Counted from the first letter of the stretch, positions 1 to 7,978 are shown. The stretch: DNA of 47,738 nt from Nocardioides sp. J54 (GCF_000519005.1 NZ_JAER01000033.1:1-47738), one strand, 5' to 3'. Notes: generated by a model not told the origin, from the letters alone. A program made the numbers and translations.

Positions 1-318
1 GACTCCTACGAGATCCCCGACCGCCACCGGGTGCGCGTGCAGCTGCGCGACCACACCTGCCGCTTCCCCAGCTGCACCACCCCCGCCACCAGGTGCGACC
101 TCGACCACGCGACCGAGCACAACAAGGGCGGCCCCACCTGCCCCTGCAACCTCGTCCCCCTCTGCCGCAGGCACCACCGCGCCAAGACCCACGGTGCGTG
201 GTCGTACCGCGTCCTGCGACCCGGCCACTACCTGTGGACCAGCCCCAACGGCGCACGCTTCCTGGTCACCCCCGCAGGAACCGCCGCCGTCAGCACCCCC
301 GAACCTGATCGACCTTGA
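1..318 (+). CDS. DUF222/HNH endonuclease-type protein (13E12 repeat family), C-terminal part
   Basis: The reading frame is open from base 1, so the start and the whole N-terminal DUF222 region lie outside the window. The visible 105 residues hold an HNH nuclease fold: a first zinc-knuckle pair (CRFPSC), a DLDHATEH core, then CPCNLVPLCRRHH. This family (REP13E12 proteins of mycobacteria, abundant in Nocardioides) is predicted to cut DNA, but no cellular job is firmly established. A strong hairpin follows the stop by 10 bases. A second family member is cut by the right edge on the opposite strand. Family assignment is secure; function is inferred. Confidence 0.9.
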   Translation, partial: DSYEIPDRHRVRVQLRDHTCRFPSCTTPATRCDLDHATEHNKGGPTCPCNLVPLCRRHHRAKTHGAWSYRVLRPGHYLWTSPNGARFLVTPAGTAAVSTPEPDRP

Positions 319-328
319 CCGTGCCCCG

Positions 329-350
329 GACCCCGCCCACGGGCGGGGTC
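329..350 (+). terminator. Hairpin after the HNH gene
   Basis: GACCCCGCCC (329-338) and GGGCGGGGTC (341-350) are perfect 10-base arms separated by two bases, starting 10 nt after the HNH stop. There is no T-run. I read it as a GC-hairpin terminator by position. The rest of 319-628 holds no convincing gene: it contains this hairpin and the repeat locus at 421-557. Confidence 0.6.
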
Positions 351-420
351 ATCACCATGGCCGAGGCCCTTTCTCGCGGCCGTTGAGCCGCCAGGCGCCC
401 AGCGCCCACCGCCCCGCCGG

Positions 421-557
421 TGGTTGAGGTGCGAGGCGCCCCAGCGCCGAGCCTCGAAACCAGCGGCCCCGGTGCACCCGACTGTGCCCGACACAGTCCG
501 CCGTCAAGGCCCGGAGGTTTCGAGGCTCGGCCGCGGGCGGCCTCGCACCTCAACCAC
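421..557. repeat. Dispersed palindromic repeat, locus A (two copies in inverted orientation)
   Basis: A 42-bp element (421-462) that is itself an imperfect palindrome begins TGGTTGAGGTGCGAGG and ends GAGCCTCGAAACCA. A near copy in reverse orientation lies at 516-557. Between them sits a small hairpin, GACTGTG (480-486) / CACAGTC (492-498). The reverse complement of 421-462 is identical over 42 bases to 34799-34840, and differs by one base from 46979-47020. The arrangement element-hairpin-inverted element gives a large overall inverted repeat. It resembles REP/BIME-like intergenic repeats; no ORF inside it looks real. Confidence 0.85.
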
Positions 558-628
558 CGGGAGACAGCCCCCCACGGCGTCGTACGGTGCGCGGCCGCCG
601 ACACCAGCCACGCCGGAGCACACCAGCC

Positions 629-2569
629 TCACCCCAGCGACGCGACCACCTCGGCGGCGTCGGCGGTGGCGCCGCGGATGAGGGCGAGGCCGCGGGCGTC
701 GCCGACGACGCGGACGTCGAGGCCGGGGAGGGTGGTGGTGAGGGCGTCGGCGAGGGAGGTGTCGGGGAGGACGTCGCCGGCGAGGACGACGGCGTCGGCG
801 GGGAGCTCGCGGGGCTTGCCGTGGGCGGGGGTCCAGGCGACGGCGGTGGGGGTGATGGCGGAGACGGTGCAGCCGACGTGGGCGGTGACGCCGAGGCGGT
901 CGAGGCGGTCCATGTGCTCGGTGCGGCGCTTGGCGCCGAACTCCGGGGCGAGCTCGTCGCCGGTGTGCAGGAGGGAGACGAGGGCGCCCTCGGCGGCGAG
1001 GGTCTCGGCCAGCTCGACGGCGGCGAGCCGGCCGCCGACGACCGCGACCCGGCGGGCGCCGGTGAGGGGGGAGGCGGGCACGCCGTGGTGGACGTGGGGG
1101 AGGTCGGCGCCCGGGAGGTCGGGGAAGGAGGGGCGGCCGCCGGTGGCGACCACGACCAGGTCGGGGGAGAGGGAGCGGACGAGGCCGGGGTCGGCGGGGG
1201 TGCCGAGCCGGACGTCGACGTCGGCGACGGCGACCTCGTCGAGCAGCCAGTGCAGGTAGGGCCGGTTCTCCTCGTGAACGACGGACGCGTCGCGCAGGGT
1301 GCCGCCGAGCCGGTCCGACGCCTCGAGCAGGACGACGGCGTGGCCGGCGTCCGCGGCCCGCGCGGCGGTCTCGAGGCCGGCCGGGCCACCACCGACGACC
1401 ACGACCCGGCGCCGGCGGGCGGGGCCGGCGACCAGCACGGCCCGGTCCAGCTCGTGGCCGGTCAGCGGGTTCACGGCGCACTCGGTGGCGAGCTTCTCCT
1501 CGAGGGTGTCGATGCAGCTCTCGCAGGAGATGCAGCGCCGCACCCGGGTCGCTCCGCCGCCCCAGCCGGCGAGCTTGCGGGGCAGGTCCGGGTCGGCGAG
1601 GAGCGGGCGCCCGAGGGCGACGAAGTCGGCGCGGCCGTCGGCGAGCACCTGCTCGGCCAGGGCGGGGTCGTGCAGCCGGCCGACGGCGATGACCGGGACG
1701 TCGACGGCCTCGCGCACGGCGGCGGCGCCGCCGACGTTGAGCCCGTCACCGTCATCGGCCGCGTTGACCATGCCGGTGACCAGGCGGTCGATGACACCAC
1801 CGCTGACGTGGAAGGCGTCGACGCCGGCCTCGACGAGCAGGGGCGCCATCGCGGCGGTGTCCCAGACGGGCCGGCCGGCGGCGACCCGCTCGTAGCCGGA
1901 GACGCGCAGGGTGATCGGGAAGTCCTGGCCCACCTCGCTGCGGATCGCGGACAGCGCCTCGAGCACGACCCGGATCCGGCCCTCGAGCGAGGTGCCGCGG
2001 TAGCGGTCGCCCCGCCGGTTGCGCTGGGGCGCGAGGAAGGAGCCGAGGAACATGTAGCCGTGCGCGGCGTGCAGCTCCATGCCGTCGTACCCCGCCTCCC
2101 GCACGCGCGCGGCGGCCGCGCGGAACTGGTCGAGGACCCCCGCGACCTGCTCCTTCGTCGCCTCGGCAGACGGCCGTCCGGTGAGGTACGACGGGATGAC
2201 GGACGGTCCGAGCGAGGTGGCGCCGAACATCTCCGGACCCAGCCCGTCCGGCCCGGCGTGCACGACCTGCGGCTGGATCCGTGCGCCCTGGGCGTGGACC
2301 GCCTCGACCAGCCGCCGGTGCGCGGCGACCGCGGCGTCCTCGCCGATCTGCAGGCCGCCCGGGGTCTCGGGGTGCTGGGGGTCGATGCCGGTCGCGCCGA
2401 CCGTCACCAGCCCGACGCCACCCTCCGCCCGTCGCGCGAAGTGGGCGACGGTGCGCTCGGAGGGGTGTCCATCGGGCGTGCCGTACATCGTCTCCATCGG
2501 CGACATGACGATCCGGTTGCGCAGCTCCATCGCGCCGATCAGGCCGGGGGCGAGCAGGTGGGGGAACAC
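629..2569 (-). CDS. NADH:flavin oxidoreductase, 2,4-dienoyl-CoA reductase / old yellow enzyme family
   Basis: 646 residues from a GTG start. Residues 1 to about 340 form an OYE-type FMN barrel (LRNRIVMSPMET near the N-terminus, MELHAAHGYMFLGSFLAP in the middle). A 4Fe-4S motif follows, with cysteines at about 346, 349, 352 and 364 (C-x2-C-x2-C-x11-C, closer to trimethylamine dehydrogenase spacing than to E. coli FadH). Then comes an FAD/NAD-binding module starting VVVVGGGPAGLE. Such three-part enzymes move electrons from NAD(P)H through FAD and Fe-S to FMN to reduce enoyl-type substrates; the substrate here is unknown. It diverges from an LLM oxidoreductase across a KstR-type operator, which suggests steroid or related CoA-thioester catabolism. 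That link is inference. Confidence 0.85.
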   Translation of the reverse strand: MFPHLLAPGLIGAMELRNRIVMSPMETMYGTPDGHPSERTVAHFARRAEGGVGLVTVGATGIDPQHPETPGGLQIGEDAAVAAHRRLVEAVHAQGARIQPQVVHAGPDGLGPEMFGATSLGPSVIPSYLTGRPSAEATKEQVAGVLDQFRAAAARVREAGYDGMELHAAHGYMFLGSFLAPQRNRRGDRYRGTSLEGRIRVVLEALSAIRSEVGQDFPITLRVSGYERVAAGRPVWDTAAMAPLLVEAGVDAFHVSGGVIDRLVTGMVNAADDGDGLNVGGAAAVREAVDVPVIAVGRLHDPALAEQVLADGRADFVALGRPLLADPDLPRKLAGWGGGATRVRRCISCESCIDTLEEKLATECAVNPLTGHELDRAVLVAGPARRRRVVVVGGGPAGLETAARAADAGHAVVLLEASDRLGGTLRDASVVHEENRPYLHWLLDEVAVADVDVRLGTPADPGLVRSLSPDLVVVATGGRPSFPDLPGADLPHVHHGVPASPLTGARRVAVVGGRLAAVELAETLAAEGALVSLLHTGDELAPEFGAKRRTEHMDRLDRLGVTAHVGCTVSAITPTAVAWTPAHGKPRELPADAVVLAGDVLPDTSLADALTTTLPGLDVRVVGDARGLALIRGATADAAEVVASLG

Positions 2570-2579
2570 GGGAGCGACC

Positions 2580-2606
2580 CTAGAACCTGTTCTAGTCCCT
2601 GACTAG
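2580..2606. promoter_or_regulatory. KstR-type operator in the divergent oxidoreductase promoter
   Basis: Bases 2581-2594 read TAGAACCTGTTCTA, an exact fit to TnnAACnnGTTnnA, the published motif of KstR, the TetR-family repressor of cholesterol catabolism in mycobacteria and rhodococci. Symmetry extends one base each side (CTAGAAC / GTTCTAG, 2580-2595). A second palindrome, CTAGTC-CCT-GACTAG (2592-2606), overlaps it and ends just before the LLM-oxidoreductase GTG at 2608. The site is 11 bp from the oxidoreductase start on the - strand, so one bound repressor could block both genes. Confidence 0.7.
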
Positions 2607-2607
2607 G

Positions 2608-3498
2608 GTGAGCGTCGTGGACTTCGCGATGGTCACCGCCTACCAGCCGATCGACCAGCTGGTGCCGCTCGCCCGGGCCGCCGAGGAGGCCGGCTTCCGC
2701 GCGCTGAGCATCGCCGACCACGTCGTCGACCTCGAGACCGTGGCGACGCCCTACCCGTACACGTCGACGGGGGAGCGGCGCTGGGGCCCCGACGTCGACT
2801 GGCCGGACCCGTGGGTCACCGTCGGCGCGCTCGGCCAGGTGACCAGCCGGCTGCAGTTCTTCACCTCGATCTACGTCGCCGCGATGCGCAACCCGTTCGT
2901 CGTGGCCAAGGCGGTCGGCACGGCGGCCGCGCTGACCGGCGGGCGGGTCGCGCTCGGCGTCGGGGTCGGCTGGTGCCGCGAGGAGTTCGAGCTGCTCGAG
3001 CAGGAGTTCGGCACCCGCGGACGGCGCACCGACGAGGCGCTCGACCTGCTGAAGGAGCTGTGGGCGCCGGGCTGGACGGAGTTCGCCGGCGAGTTCTACA
3101 GCTGCGAGCGGCTGACCATGAAGCCGGAGCCGCCCGGTCCGGTGCCGGTGTGGGTCGGCGGGCTCAGCGACGTCGCGCTGCGCCGTGCCGCCCGGCACGA
3201 CGGCTGGGTCGGTGACATGGCGACGACCGAGGACGCGGTCGCGACCGCGCAACGGCTGCGCACCTTCCGCGCCGAGGCCGGCCGCGACCTCGACGAGCCG
3301 TTCGACGTCGTACCGGCGCTGACCGACGCGATCACGCCCGAGGACTTCGTCCGGGCCGCCCGCGGCGGGGTGACCATGACGATGACCGTGCCGTGGATGT
3401 ACTACGCCCCCGCCGACGCCCCGCTCGAGGACAAGGTCGCCGGCGTGCAGCGCTTCGGCGAGGAGGTCATCGCGCCGGTGCGCGAGCTCCTCGCCTGA
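2608..3498 (+). CDS. LLM-class (luciferase-like) F420-type oxidoreductase
   Basis: 296 residues, GTG start directly after the operator, with little or no leader. The fold is a luciferase-like TIM barrel: an early SIADHV segment, TSIYVAAMRNPFVVAKAVGT and VALGVGVGWCREEFELL, which are typical of the actinobacterial TIGR03619-like subgroup that uses coenzyme F420. The substrate cannot be read from sequence. The divergent neighbour and the shared KstR-type site suggest a role in lipid or steroid breakdown. It ends three bases into a palindrome shared with the convergent TetR gene. FMN use instead of F420 cannot be excluded. Confidence 0.85.
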   Translation: MSVVDFAMVTAYQPIDQLVPLARAAEEAGFRALSIADHVVDLETVATPYPYTSTGERRWGPDVDWPDPWVTVGALGQVTSRLQFFTSIYVAAMRNPFVVAKAVGTAAALTGGRVALGVGVGWCREEFELLEQEFGTRGRRTDEALDLLKELWAPGWTEFAGEFYSCERLTMKPEPPGPVPVWVGGLSDVALRRAARHDGWVGDMATTEDAVATAQRLRTFRAEAGRDLDEPFDVVPALTDAITPEDFVRAARGGVTMTMTVPWMYYAPADAPLEDKVAGVQRFGEEVIAPVRELLA

Positions 3499-3515
3499 CC
3501 GACCGGTCGGGTCAG
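3495..3515. terminator. Shared hairpin over two convergent stop codons
   Basis: CTGACC (3495-3500), the self-complementary GACCGGTC (3501-3508) and GGGTCAG (3509-3515) form a near-perfect palindrome. It contains both the stop of the LLM gene (3496-3498) and the stop of the TetR gene (3512-3514). It is probably a compact bidirectional terminator; no T-run is present. Confidence 0.45.
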
Positions 3516-4138
3516 CCCTGGATGTACGTCGTCAGGGCGGCCACCAGGGTGGCCTGCGCCTTGTCGATGTCGACCGACGTGCCGAAGGCCTTGTCGAGGC
3601 GCAACCCGCGCATCGCGCTCGGCAGCACCGCCGCGACGTCGCGTGCCTTCTGCTCGTCCCAGTTGGGCGCGTCGAGGCCCTCGAAGAAACGGAGGAAGGC
3701 GACCTCGCCGAGCTGGTCGAGCTCGGTCAGCGACGCCGCCGTCTTCGGGTGGGTCTCCGCGAGCACCGCCCGCGGGCGCGGCAACCCGGCCTTGATCGTC
3801 TCGATGGCGACGCCGTGCGGCGACTCGAGCAGGCCGCGGTAGAGGTCGGCGACCTCCTTCAACCGGCCGGCGACGGTGTCGGAGGTCGGCTCGGCCCACA
3901 GGTCGGCGCCGGCGTCCTTCATCTGCTCGACGACCGCCGACCAGAACCCGTCGGAGTCCCCGAAGAGGTTCTGCACCGACCCCCAGCTCAGCCCCGCCTC
4001 CTTGGCGACGAGGTTGATCGAGACGGCCTCCGGCCGCCCGTCCCCGAGCAGGCGCAGCGCCGTGGCCAGCAGCTGCTCCCGTGCCGCGACCCCGCGGCGG
4101 TTCGGCTTGCGCGTGGATGCGCCTGGCGTCGATGTCAT
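3512..4138 (-). CDS. TetR/AcrR-family transcriptional regulator
   Basis: 208 residues. The N-terminal HTH spans about residues 17-62 (REQLLATALRLLGD, then LVAKEAGLSWGSVQNLFGD), followed by a helical ligand-binding domain. Family members are ligand-responsive repressors. It is convergent with the LLM oxidoreductase and divergent from the HelD helicase gene. The 137-bp gap to helD contains nested inverted repeats that could be its operator. It is not an obvious KstR: the HTH sequence is not close to KstR as I recall it, so it probably does not bind the site at 2581. Confidence 0.88.
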   Translation of the reverse strand: MTSTPGASTRKPNRRGVAAREQLLATALRLLGDGRPEAVSINLVAKEAGLSWGSVQNLFGDSDGFWSAVVEQMKDAGADLWAEPTSDTVAGRLKEVADLYRGLLESPHGVAIETIKAGLPRPRAVLAETHPKTAASLTELDQLGEVAFLRFFEGLDAPNWDEQKARDVAAVLPSAMRGLRLDKAFGTSVDIDKAQATLVAALTTYIQG

Positions 4139-4160
4139 CTAACCCCCCCTGGCTGAGATG

Positions 4161-4206
4161 CCTGAGCACATTCAACCACCCCTCTCAGGGCCTGTAGAGT
4201 TGAATG
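4161..4206. promoter_or_regulatory. Nested inverted repeats between tetR and helD (candidate operator)
   Basis: Two arm pairs interleave: CCTGAG (4161-4166) with CTCAGG (4184-4189), and CATTCAAC (4169-4176) with GTTGAATG (4199-4206). Both are perfect. They lie 23-68 bp upstream of the TetR ATG and about 70 bp upstream of the helD GTG, where a TetR regulator would be expected to bind. The in-frame ATG at 4204 lies in the outer arm and is unlikely to be the helD start. Confidence 0.5.
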
Positions 4207-4275
4207 CTTGCCGCCCCGGACTCGTGTCCTGGTGGCGGCTATCGAACTAGGTTGCGGACGGCAGGGGTCACGTCG

Positions 4276-6498
4276 GTGTCAGACGAGCTGGTGGAGCGCG
4301 AGGTCGCAGCAGAGCAGGCCTTCGTCGACCGGGTCTACCAGCAGCTGGGTGAGGCCGGGAAGGCCGCCCAGCAGCTGGCGAAGGAGGGTCACTCCCGCGG
4401 CCGCCTCGGCCACGAGGGCGGGCTGGTGGAGCGCGACGCGATGGTCTTCCAGGCCGCCAAGCGGATCGCGCAGCTCGACGCGGCGCAGGAGGGGCTGGTC
4501 TTCGGCCGGCTCGACCTCGATGCCGCGGTCGACCCCGCGCCGCGGTACGTCGGCCGGATCGGCCTGCGCGACGAGAACCGGGACTCTCTCCTCATCGACT
4601 GGCGCGCCCCCGCGGCCGCGGTGTTCTACCAGGCGACGGCGGCCGAGCCGCACTCCGTGATCCGGCGCCGCGTGCTGCGCAGCGCCGGCCAGAAGGTGGT
4701 CGGCGTCGAGGACGAGCTGCTCGACGCCGAGGCGCTCACCGCCGCCGAGGAGCAGGGCCGCGAGCTGCCGATCGTCGGGGAGGGGGCGCTGATGGCGCAG
4801 CTGTCCCGGGCCCGTGACCGGTCGATGCACTCCATCGTCGCGACCATCCAGGCCGAGCAGGACAAGGCGATCCGCGCCCCCTCGAAGGGCGTCGTCAGCA
4901 TCAGCGGCGGACCCGGCACCGGCAAGACCGTGGTGGCGCTGCACCGCGCGGCGTACCTGCTCTACACCGACCGGCAGCGCTACGAGCGCGGCGGCGTGCT
5001 CGTCGTCGGCCCGTCCGGGGTCTTCATGCGCTACATCGAGCGGGTCCTGCCCAGCCTCGGCGAGACCGCCGTCGCGCTGCGCAGCCTCGGCGAGGTCGTC
5101 GACGACGTGCGGACCACCCGTCACGACGAGCCTGCGATCGCCGACATCAAGGGCTCGGCGCGGATGGCCGAGGTGATGCGTCGCACCGCCCGCCAGCAGG
5201 TCCCCGGGAGCCCGCGGGAGTACCGCGTGTTCTGGCGCGACGACCGGCTCGTGCTCGACCGCGGCAGGCTCGGCCAGATCCGCCGCCAGCTGATGTCGCA
5301 GGGCCTGCGCAACAAGCAGCTGCCGCGCGTGTCCAACGCGCTGCTCGACGCGCTCTGGCGCCAGGTCCGCGGCGAGCGCGGCCGCGAGCAGGGCCGGGAG
5401 AAGTTCAACGACGAGATGCTCTCGCGCCAGGACTTCCTCGACTTCGCCCACGCGTGGTGGCCGCCGCTCGACGCGCCGACGGTGCTGTGCTGGCTGCGCG
5501 ACCCCGACTTCCTCGGCCGCGTCTCCGAGGGCGTGCTGACCGCCGAGGAGCAGCGTCTGCTCGCCAAGTCCTGGAGCCACCTCGACCCCGAGCGCCCGAT
5601 CAGCGGCCAGATCTCCATCGAGGACGTGCCGCTGCTCGACGAGCTGCGCTACGCCCTCGGCGACGTCCCGCAGAAGGCCGACGACGAGCGCGACGACCCG
5701 CTGGCGATCATCGAGGGCGCGGTCAACGTGCAGGAGCTGATCACCGCCTCCGACCGCGAGTTCGCCAGCGGCCCGGCCTGGCGCCCGCCCACCAACAGCA
5801 TCGAGGACGACGGCTACGCCCACGTCCTGGTCGACGAGGCCCAGGACCTCACGCCCATGCAGTGGCGGATGGTCGGCCGGCGCGGCCGTACGGCGTCGTG
5901 GACGATCGTCGGCGACCCCGCCCAGTCGTCGTGGCCGGAGCCGCGGGAGGCCGCCGCCGCGCGGGCCGAGGCGCTCGAGCGCAAGCAGGTGCACGAGTTC
6001 CACCTGTCGACGAACTACCGCAACTCCGCCGAGATCTACGCGCACGCCGCGGAGTACGCCCGGCGGGTCGGCCTCGACGCCGACCTCCCCGACGCGGTGC
6101 GCCGCACCGGCGAGGAGCCGAAGCGCGTCGACGTCCCCGAGGGCGGTGACCTCGAGGCGGCGACCCGCGAGGCGGTCCTCGAGGTCGCCGGGCGCGTGTC
6201 CGGCACGGTCGGCATCGTGGTGCCGGTCGCCCGCCGTTCCGAGGTCAACGCCTGGCTGGCGTCGTGGCCCGAGCTCGCCGACGACGCGCCGAGTGCCCGC
6301 GCCGCGGTCGACTCGGCGGTCGCGCCGTCGGGCGAGGACCGAGTGGTCGTGCTGACCGGCCTCGACACCAAGGGCCTGGAGTTCGACGGCATCGTCGTGG
6401 TCCGACCGCAGGAGATCGAGGACGAGTCCGCCACCGGGCGCGCGACGCTCTACGTCGTGCTCACCCGCGCGACGCAGCTGCTCACGACGGTCGGCTAG
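4276..6498 (+). CDS. helD: HelD-type UvrD/Rep-superfamily helicase, RNA-polymerase recycling factor
   Basis: 740 residues from GTG 4276, which has a purine-rich GCAGGGG about 8 bases upstream; an in-frame ATG at 4204 would add 24 unlikely residues. The N-terminal residues (about 1-80) are helical with many Gln and charged positions, as in the HelD arm that enters RNA polymerase. Walker A GGPGTGKT is near residue 211, Walker B LVDEAQD near 518, VGDPAQSSW soon after, and GLDTKGLEFD and VVLTRATQ close the second RecA half. Actinobacterial HelD proteins (about 740 aa) pull stalled RNA polymerase off DNA, and relatives (HelR) displace rifampicin. It is divergent from a TetR gene. Confidence 0.88.
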   Translation: MSDELVEREVAAEQAFVDRVYQQLGEAGKAAQQLAKEGHSRGRLGHEGGLVERDAMVFQAAKRIAQLDAAQEGLVFGRLDLDAAVDPAPRYVGRIGLRDENRDSLLIDWRAPAAAVFYQATAAEPHSVIRRRVLRSAGQKVVGVEDELLDAEALTAAEEQGRELPIVGEGALMAQLSRARDRSMHSIVATIQAEQDKAIRAPSKGVVSISGGPGTGKTVVALHRAAYLLYTDRQRYERGGVLVVGPSGVFMRYIERVLPSLGETAVALRSLGEVVDDVRTTRHDEPAIADIKGSARMAEVMRRTARQQVPGSPREYRVFWRDDRLVLDRGRLGQIRRQLMSQGLRNKQLPRVSNALLDALWRQVRGERGREQGREKFNDEMLSRQDFLDFAHAWWPPLDAPTVLCWLRDPDFLGRVSEGVLTAEEQRLLAKSWSHLDPERPISGQISIEDVPLLDELRYALGDVPQKADDERDDPLAIIEGAVNVQELITASDREFASGPAWRPPTNSIEDDGYAHVLVDEAQDLTPMQWRMVGRRGRTASWTIVGDPAQSSWPEPREAAAARAEALERKQVHEFHLSTNYRNSAEIYAHAAEYARRVGLDADLPDAVRRTGEEPKRVDVPEGGDLEAATREAVLEVAGRVSGTVGIVVPVARRSEVNAWLASWPELADDAPSARAAVDSAVAPSGEDRVVVLTGLDTKGLEFDGIVVVRPQEIEDESATGRATLYVVLTRATQLLTTVG

Positions 6499-6527
6499 CA
6501 GCTCGGGGGTTTCGCCGGGTCGGTCGC

Positions 6528-6544
6528 GGGGGGACGATCCCCCC
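6528..6544 (+). other. G6/C6 hairpin abutting a start codon
   Basis: GGGGGG (6528-6533), loop ACGAT, CCCCCC (6539-6544), followed immediately by the ATG at 6545. The G-run is the only purine-rich ribosome-binding candidate for the next gene, so the stem would hide it. It could instead be the helD terminator. Confidence 0.5.
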
Positions 6545-7075
6545 ATGACCGACCAGGGCTCCGCGTACCCGCCCCCGCCGTACCAGTCCGCGCCTGCCGA
6601 CCCCGGCGCGTCGGCGCGCCACCCGATGGTGGTGCGCCACCTGCTCGGCGCCGCGTTCGCGCTCGTCGCGACGCCGGTCGGCCTGTTCGTCCTCGACCAC
6701 GGCGCGGGGGAGTACCTCCGCGAACGGGCGGTGCGCCTGGAGGACGCCACGGTGAGCGGCTACTCGCTGCTCATGCTCCTCGGCGCGGGCATCCTCGGCC
6801 TGGTCGCGGCGTCCGCACGGGTGTCCGGCCTCGGCCCGGTCCTGGCGGGCCTGCTGTGGGCCGCCGTGCCGCTGCTGTGGTTCATGGTCGACGTGAGCAG
6901 CTTCTACAGCGCGATGCGGGACCTGCCGGGCACGCACTACTGGTTCAGCGACCCGCCGATGCTCTTCGCGCCGACCGCCGCCCTCCTCGTGGGTGCCGGG
7001 CTCGCCGGCCGCTGGCGCGGCGCGCTGAGGGAAACCGGGACCCGCACCCCGGACGCCGCGTCCGGCTGGCAGTGA
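6545..7075 (+). CDS. Hypothetical four-helix membrane protein
   Basis: 176 residues. A Pro/Tyr-rich cytosolic N-terminus (PPPPYQSAPADP) is followed by about four hydrophobic segments: HLLGAAFALVATPVGLFVL, SLLMLLGAGILGLVAAS, VLAGLLWAAVPLLWFMV and APTAALLVGAGLAG. The tail is hydrophilic. I recognise no characterised family. It lies 46 bp after helD and 18 bp before another small membrane gene, so the three may be cotranscribed. Codon use matches its neighbours. Confidence 0.75.
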   Translation: MTDQGSAYPPPPYQSAPADPGASARHPMVVRHLLGAAFALVATPVGLFVLDHGAGEYLRERAVRLEDATVSGYSLLMLLGAGILGLVAASARVSGLGPVLAGLLWAAVPLLWFMVDVSSFYSAMRDLPGTHYWFSDPPMLFAPTAALLVGAGLAGRWRGALRETGTRTPDAASGWQ

Positions 7076-7093
7076 GCGACGTACGATCGTCGC

Positions 7094-7345
7094 GTGGACG
7101 AGCGCGAGGAGCAGGGCGTCGAGGAGGCTGCGCCGGGTGAGGTGCCCTGGCAGCACGACCCCGACCTGCCTGTCGACGCGCGCCGGATGGGCCTGAGCCC
7201 GCTGGTCCCCGACGGGGCGATGCTGCAGTTCGCCGGCTCGCTCAACAGCACGAAGACCTCGCACCGCGTGGTCGCGTGGGTGCTGCTCGCTGTCTTCCTC
7301 GTGCCGGTGCTGCTCACCGTGCTCCGGGTGCTCGGCGGGGCCTGA
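7094..7345 (+). CDS. Small single-pass membrane protein
   Basis: 83 residues from GTG 7094. The acidic N-terminal half is soluble, and one C-terminal helix (VVAWVLLAVFLVPVLLTVL) is followed by a short glycine-rich end, so it is likely tail-anchored with the N-terminus in the cytosol. No known family is recognised. It follows the previous membrane protein by 18 bp and is convergent with a GNAT gene. Confidence 0.65.
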   Translation: MDEREEQGVEEAAPGEVPWQHDPDLPVDARRMGLSPLVPDGAMLQFAGSLNSTKTSHRVVAWVLLAVFLVPVLLTVLRVLGGA

Positions 7346-7366
7346 CGCCCCGCGCCGGGCCTGCGG

Positions 7367-7951
7367 TCAGAGGCTCATCTCGACCTGGGCGAGCAGCGGG
7401 TCGCGCAGGCCGGTGGCGTCGTGCTCCCACCAGACGTCGCGGTAGACCACCCGACCCGTCATCCACGGCTCGTGCCCGGGCAGCGCGACCAGCTGGAACG
7501 CCGGCTCCGGGATCCGCGGCGAGGGCGCCTCGATGCCGTACGACGACGCGGGCTGCCAGCCGTGCCGCGAGTAGTAGCCGGGGTCGCCCTCGAGCACGAC
7601 GACCGGGGCGCCCAACCGGCCGGCCTCCTTGACCGCCGCGGCGAGCAGGGCGGCACCGATGCCGGCCTTCTGCTGGTCGGGCGCGACCGACAGCGGGCTG
7701 AGCACGAGGATGTCGAGCAGCTCGGAGCGGGCGTCGAGCCAGGCGTGGCTCAGCCCGACGTGCCCGACGACCCGGTCGTCCTCGACGGCGACCAGCTCGG
7801 CCCGGACCAGGCCGCGCCCCACGACGTCCGACCACAACCGGGCGATCTTGCCACCCTCGTCGCCGAAGGCAGCGGTGATGACGGCGGCGACACCGTCCCG
7901 GTCGGCCTCGCTCGGGGGACGGACAGTCGCCGTGGTGGTCGCTGAGCTCAT
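7367..7951 (-). CDS. GNAT-family N-acetyltransferase
   Basis: 194 residues from the ATG at 7951; an ATG 15 bases upstream is possible but adds only MHAGP. The acetyl-CoA binding motif A is seen as LSVAPDQQKAGIGAALLAAA, followed by LGAPVVVLEGDPGYYSRHGW, typical of the small-molecule or uncharacterised GNAT group with a YxxxGF/W strand. The substrate is unknown. It stands alone, convergent with the membrane protein gene and 28 bp before the PfkB gene on the same strand. Confidence 0.85.
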   Translation of the reverse strand: MSSATTTATVRPPSEADRDGVAAVITAAFGDEGGKIARLWSDVVGRGLVRAELVAVEDDRVVGHVGLSHAWLDARSELLDILVLSPLSVAPDQQKAGIGAALLAAAVKEAGRLGAPVVVLEGDPGYYSRHGWQPASSYGIEAPSPRIPEPAFQLVALPGHEPWMTGRVVYRDVWWEHDATGLRDPLLAQVEMSL

Positions 7952-7978
7952 GGGCCCAGCATGCACGAGGCGGCCGGG

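Noticed and set aside
587..2602. 671-codon plus-strand frame over the dienoyl-CoA-reductase-like gene
   Set aside because: Antisense shadow with repetitive Gly/Val/Asp composition; the minus-strand frame has FMN, Fe-S and FAD motifs.
3512..4138. Local TetR gene as the KstR that binds 2581-2594
   Set aside because: Its HTH does not look KstR-like and it has its own candidate inverted repeats upstream; proximity alone is not enough.
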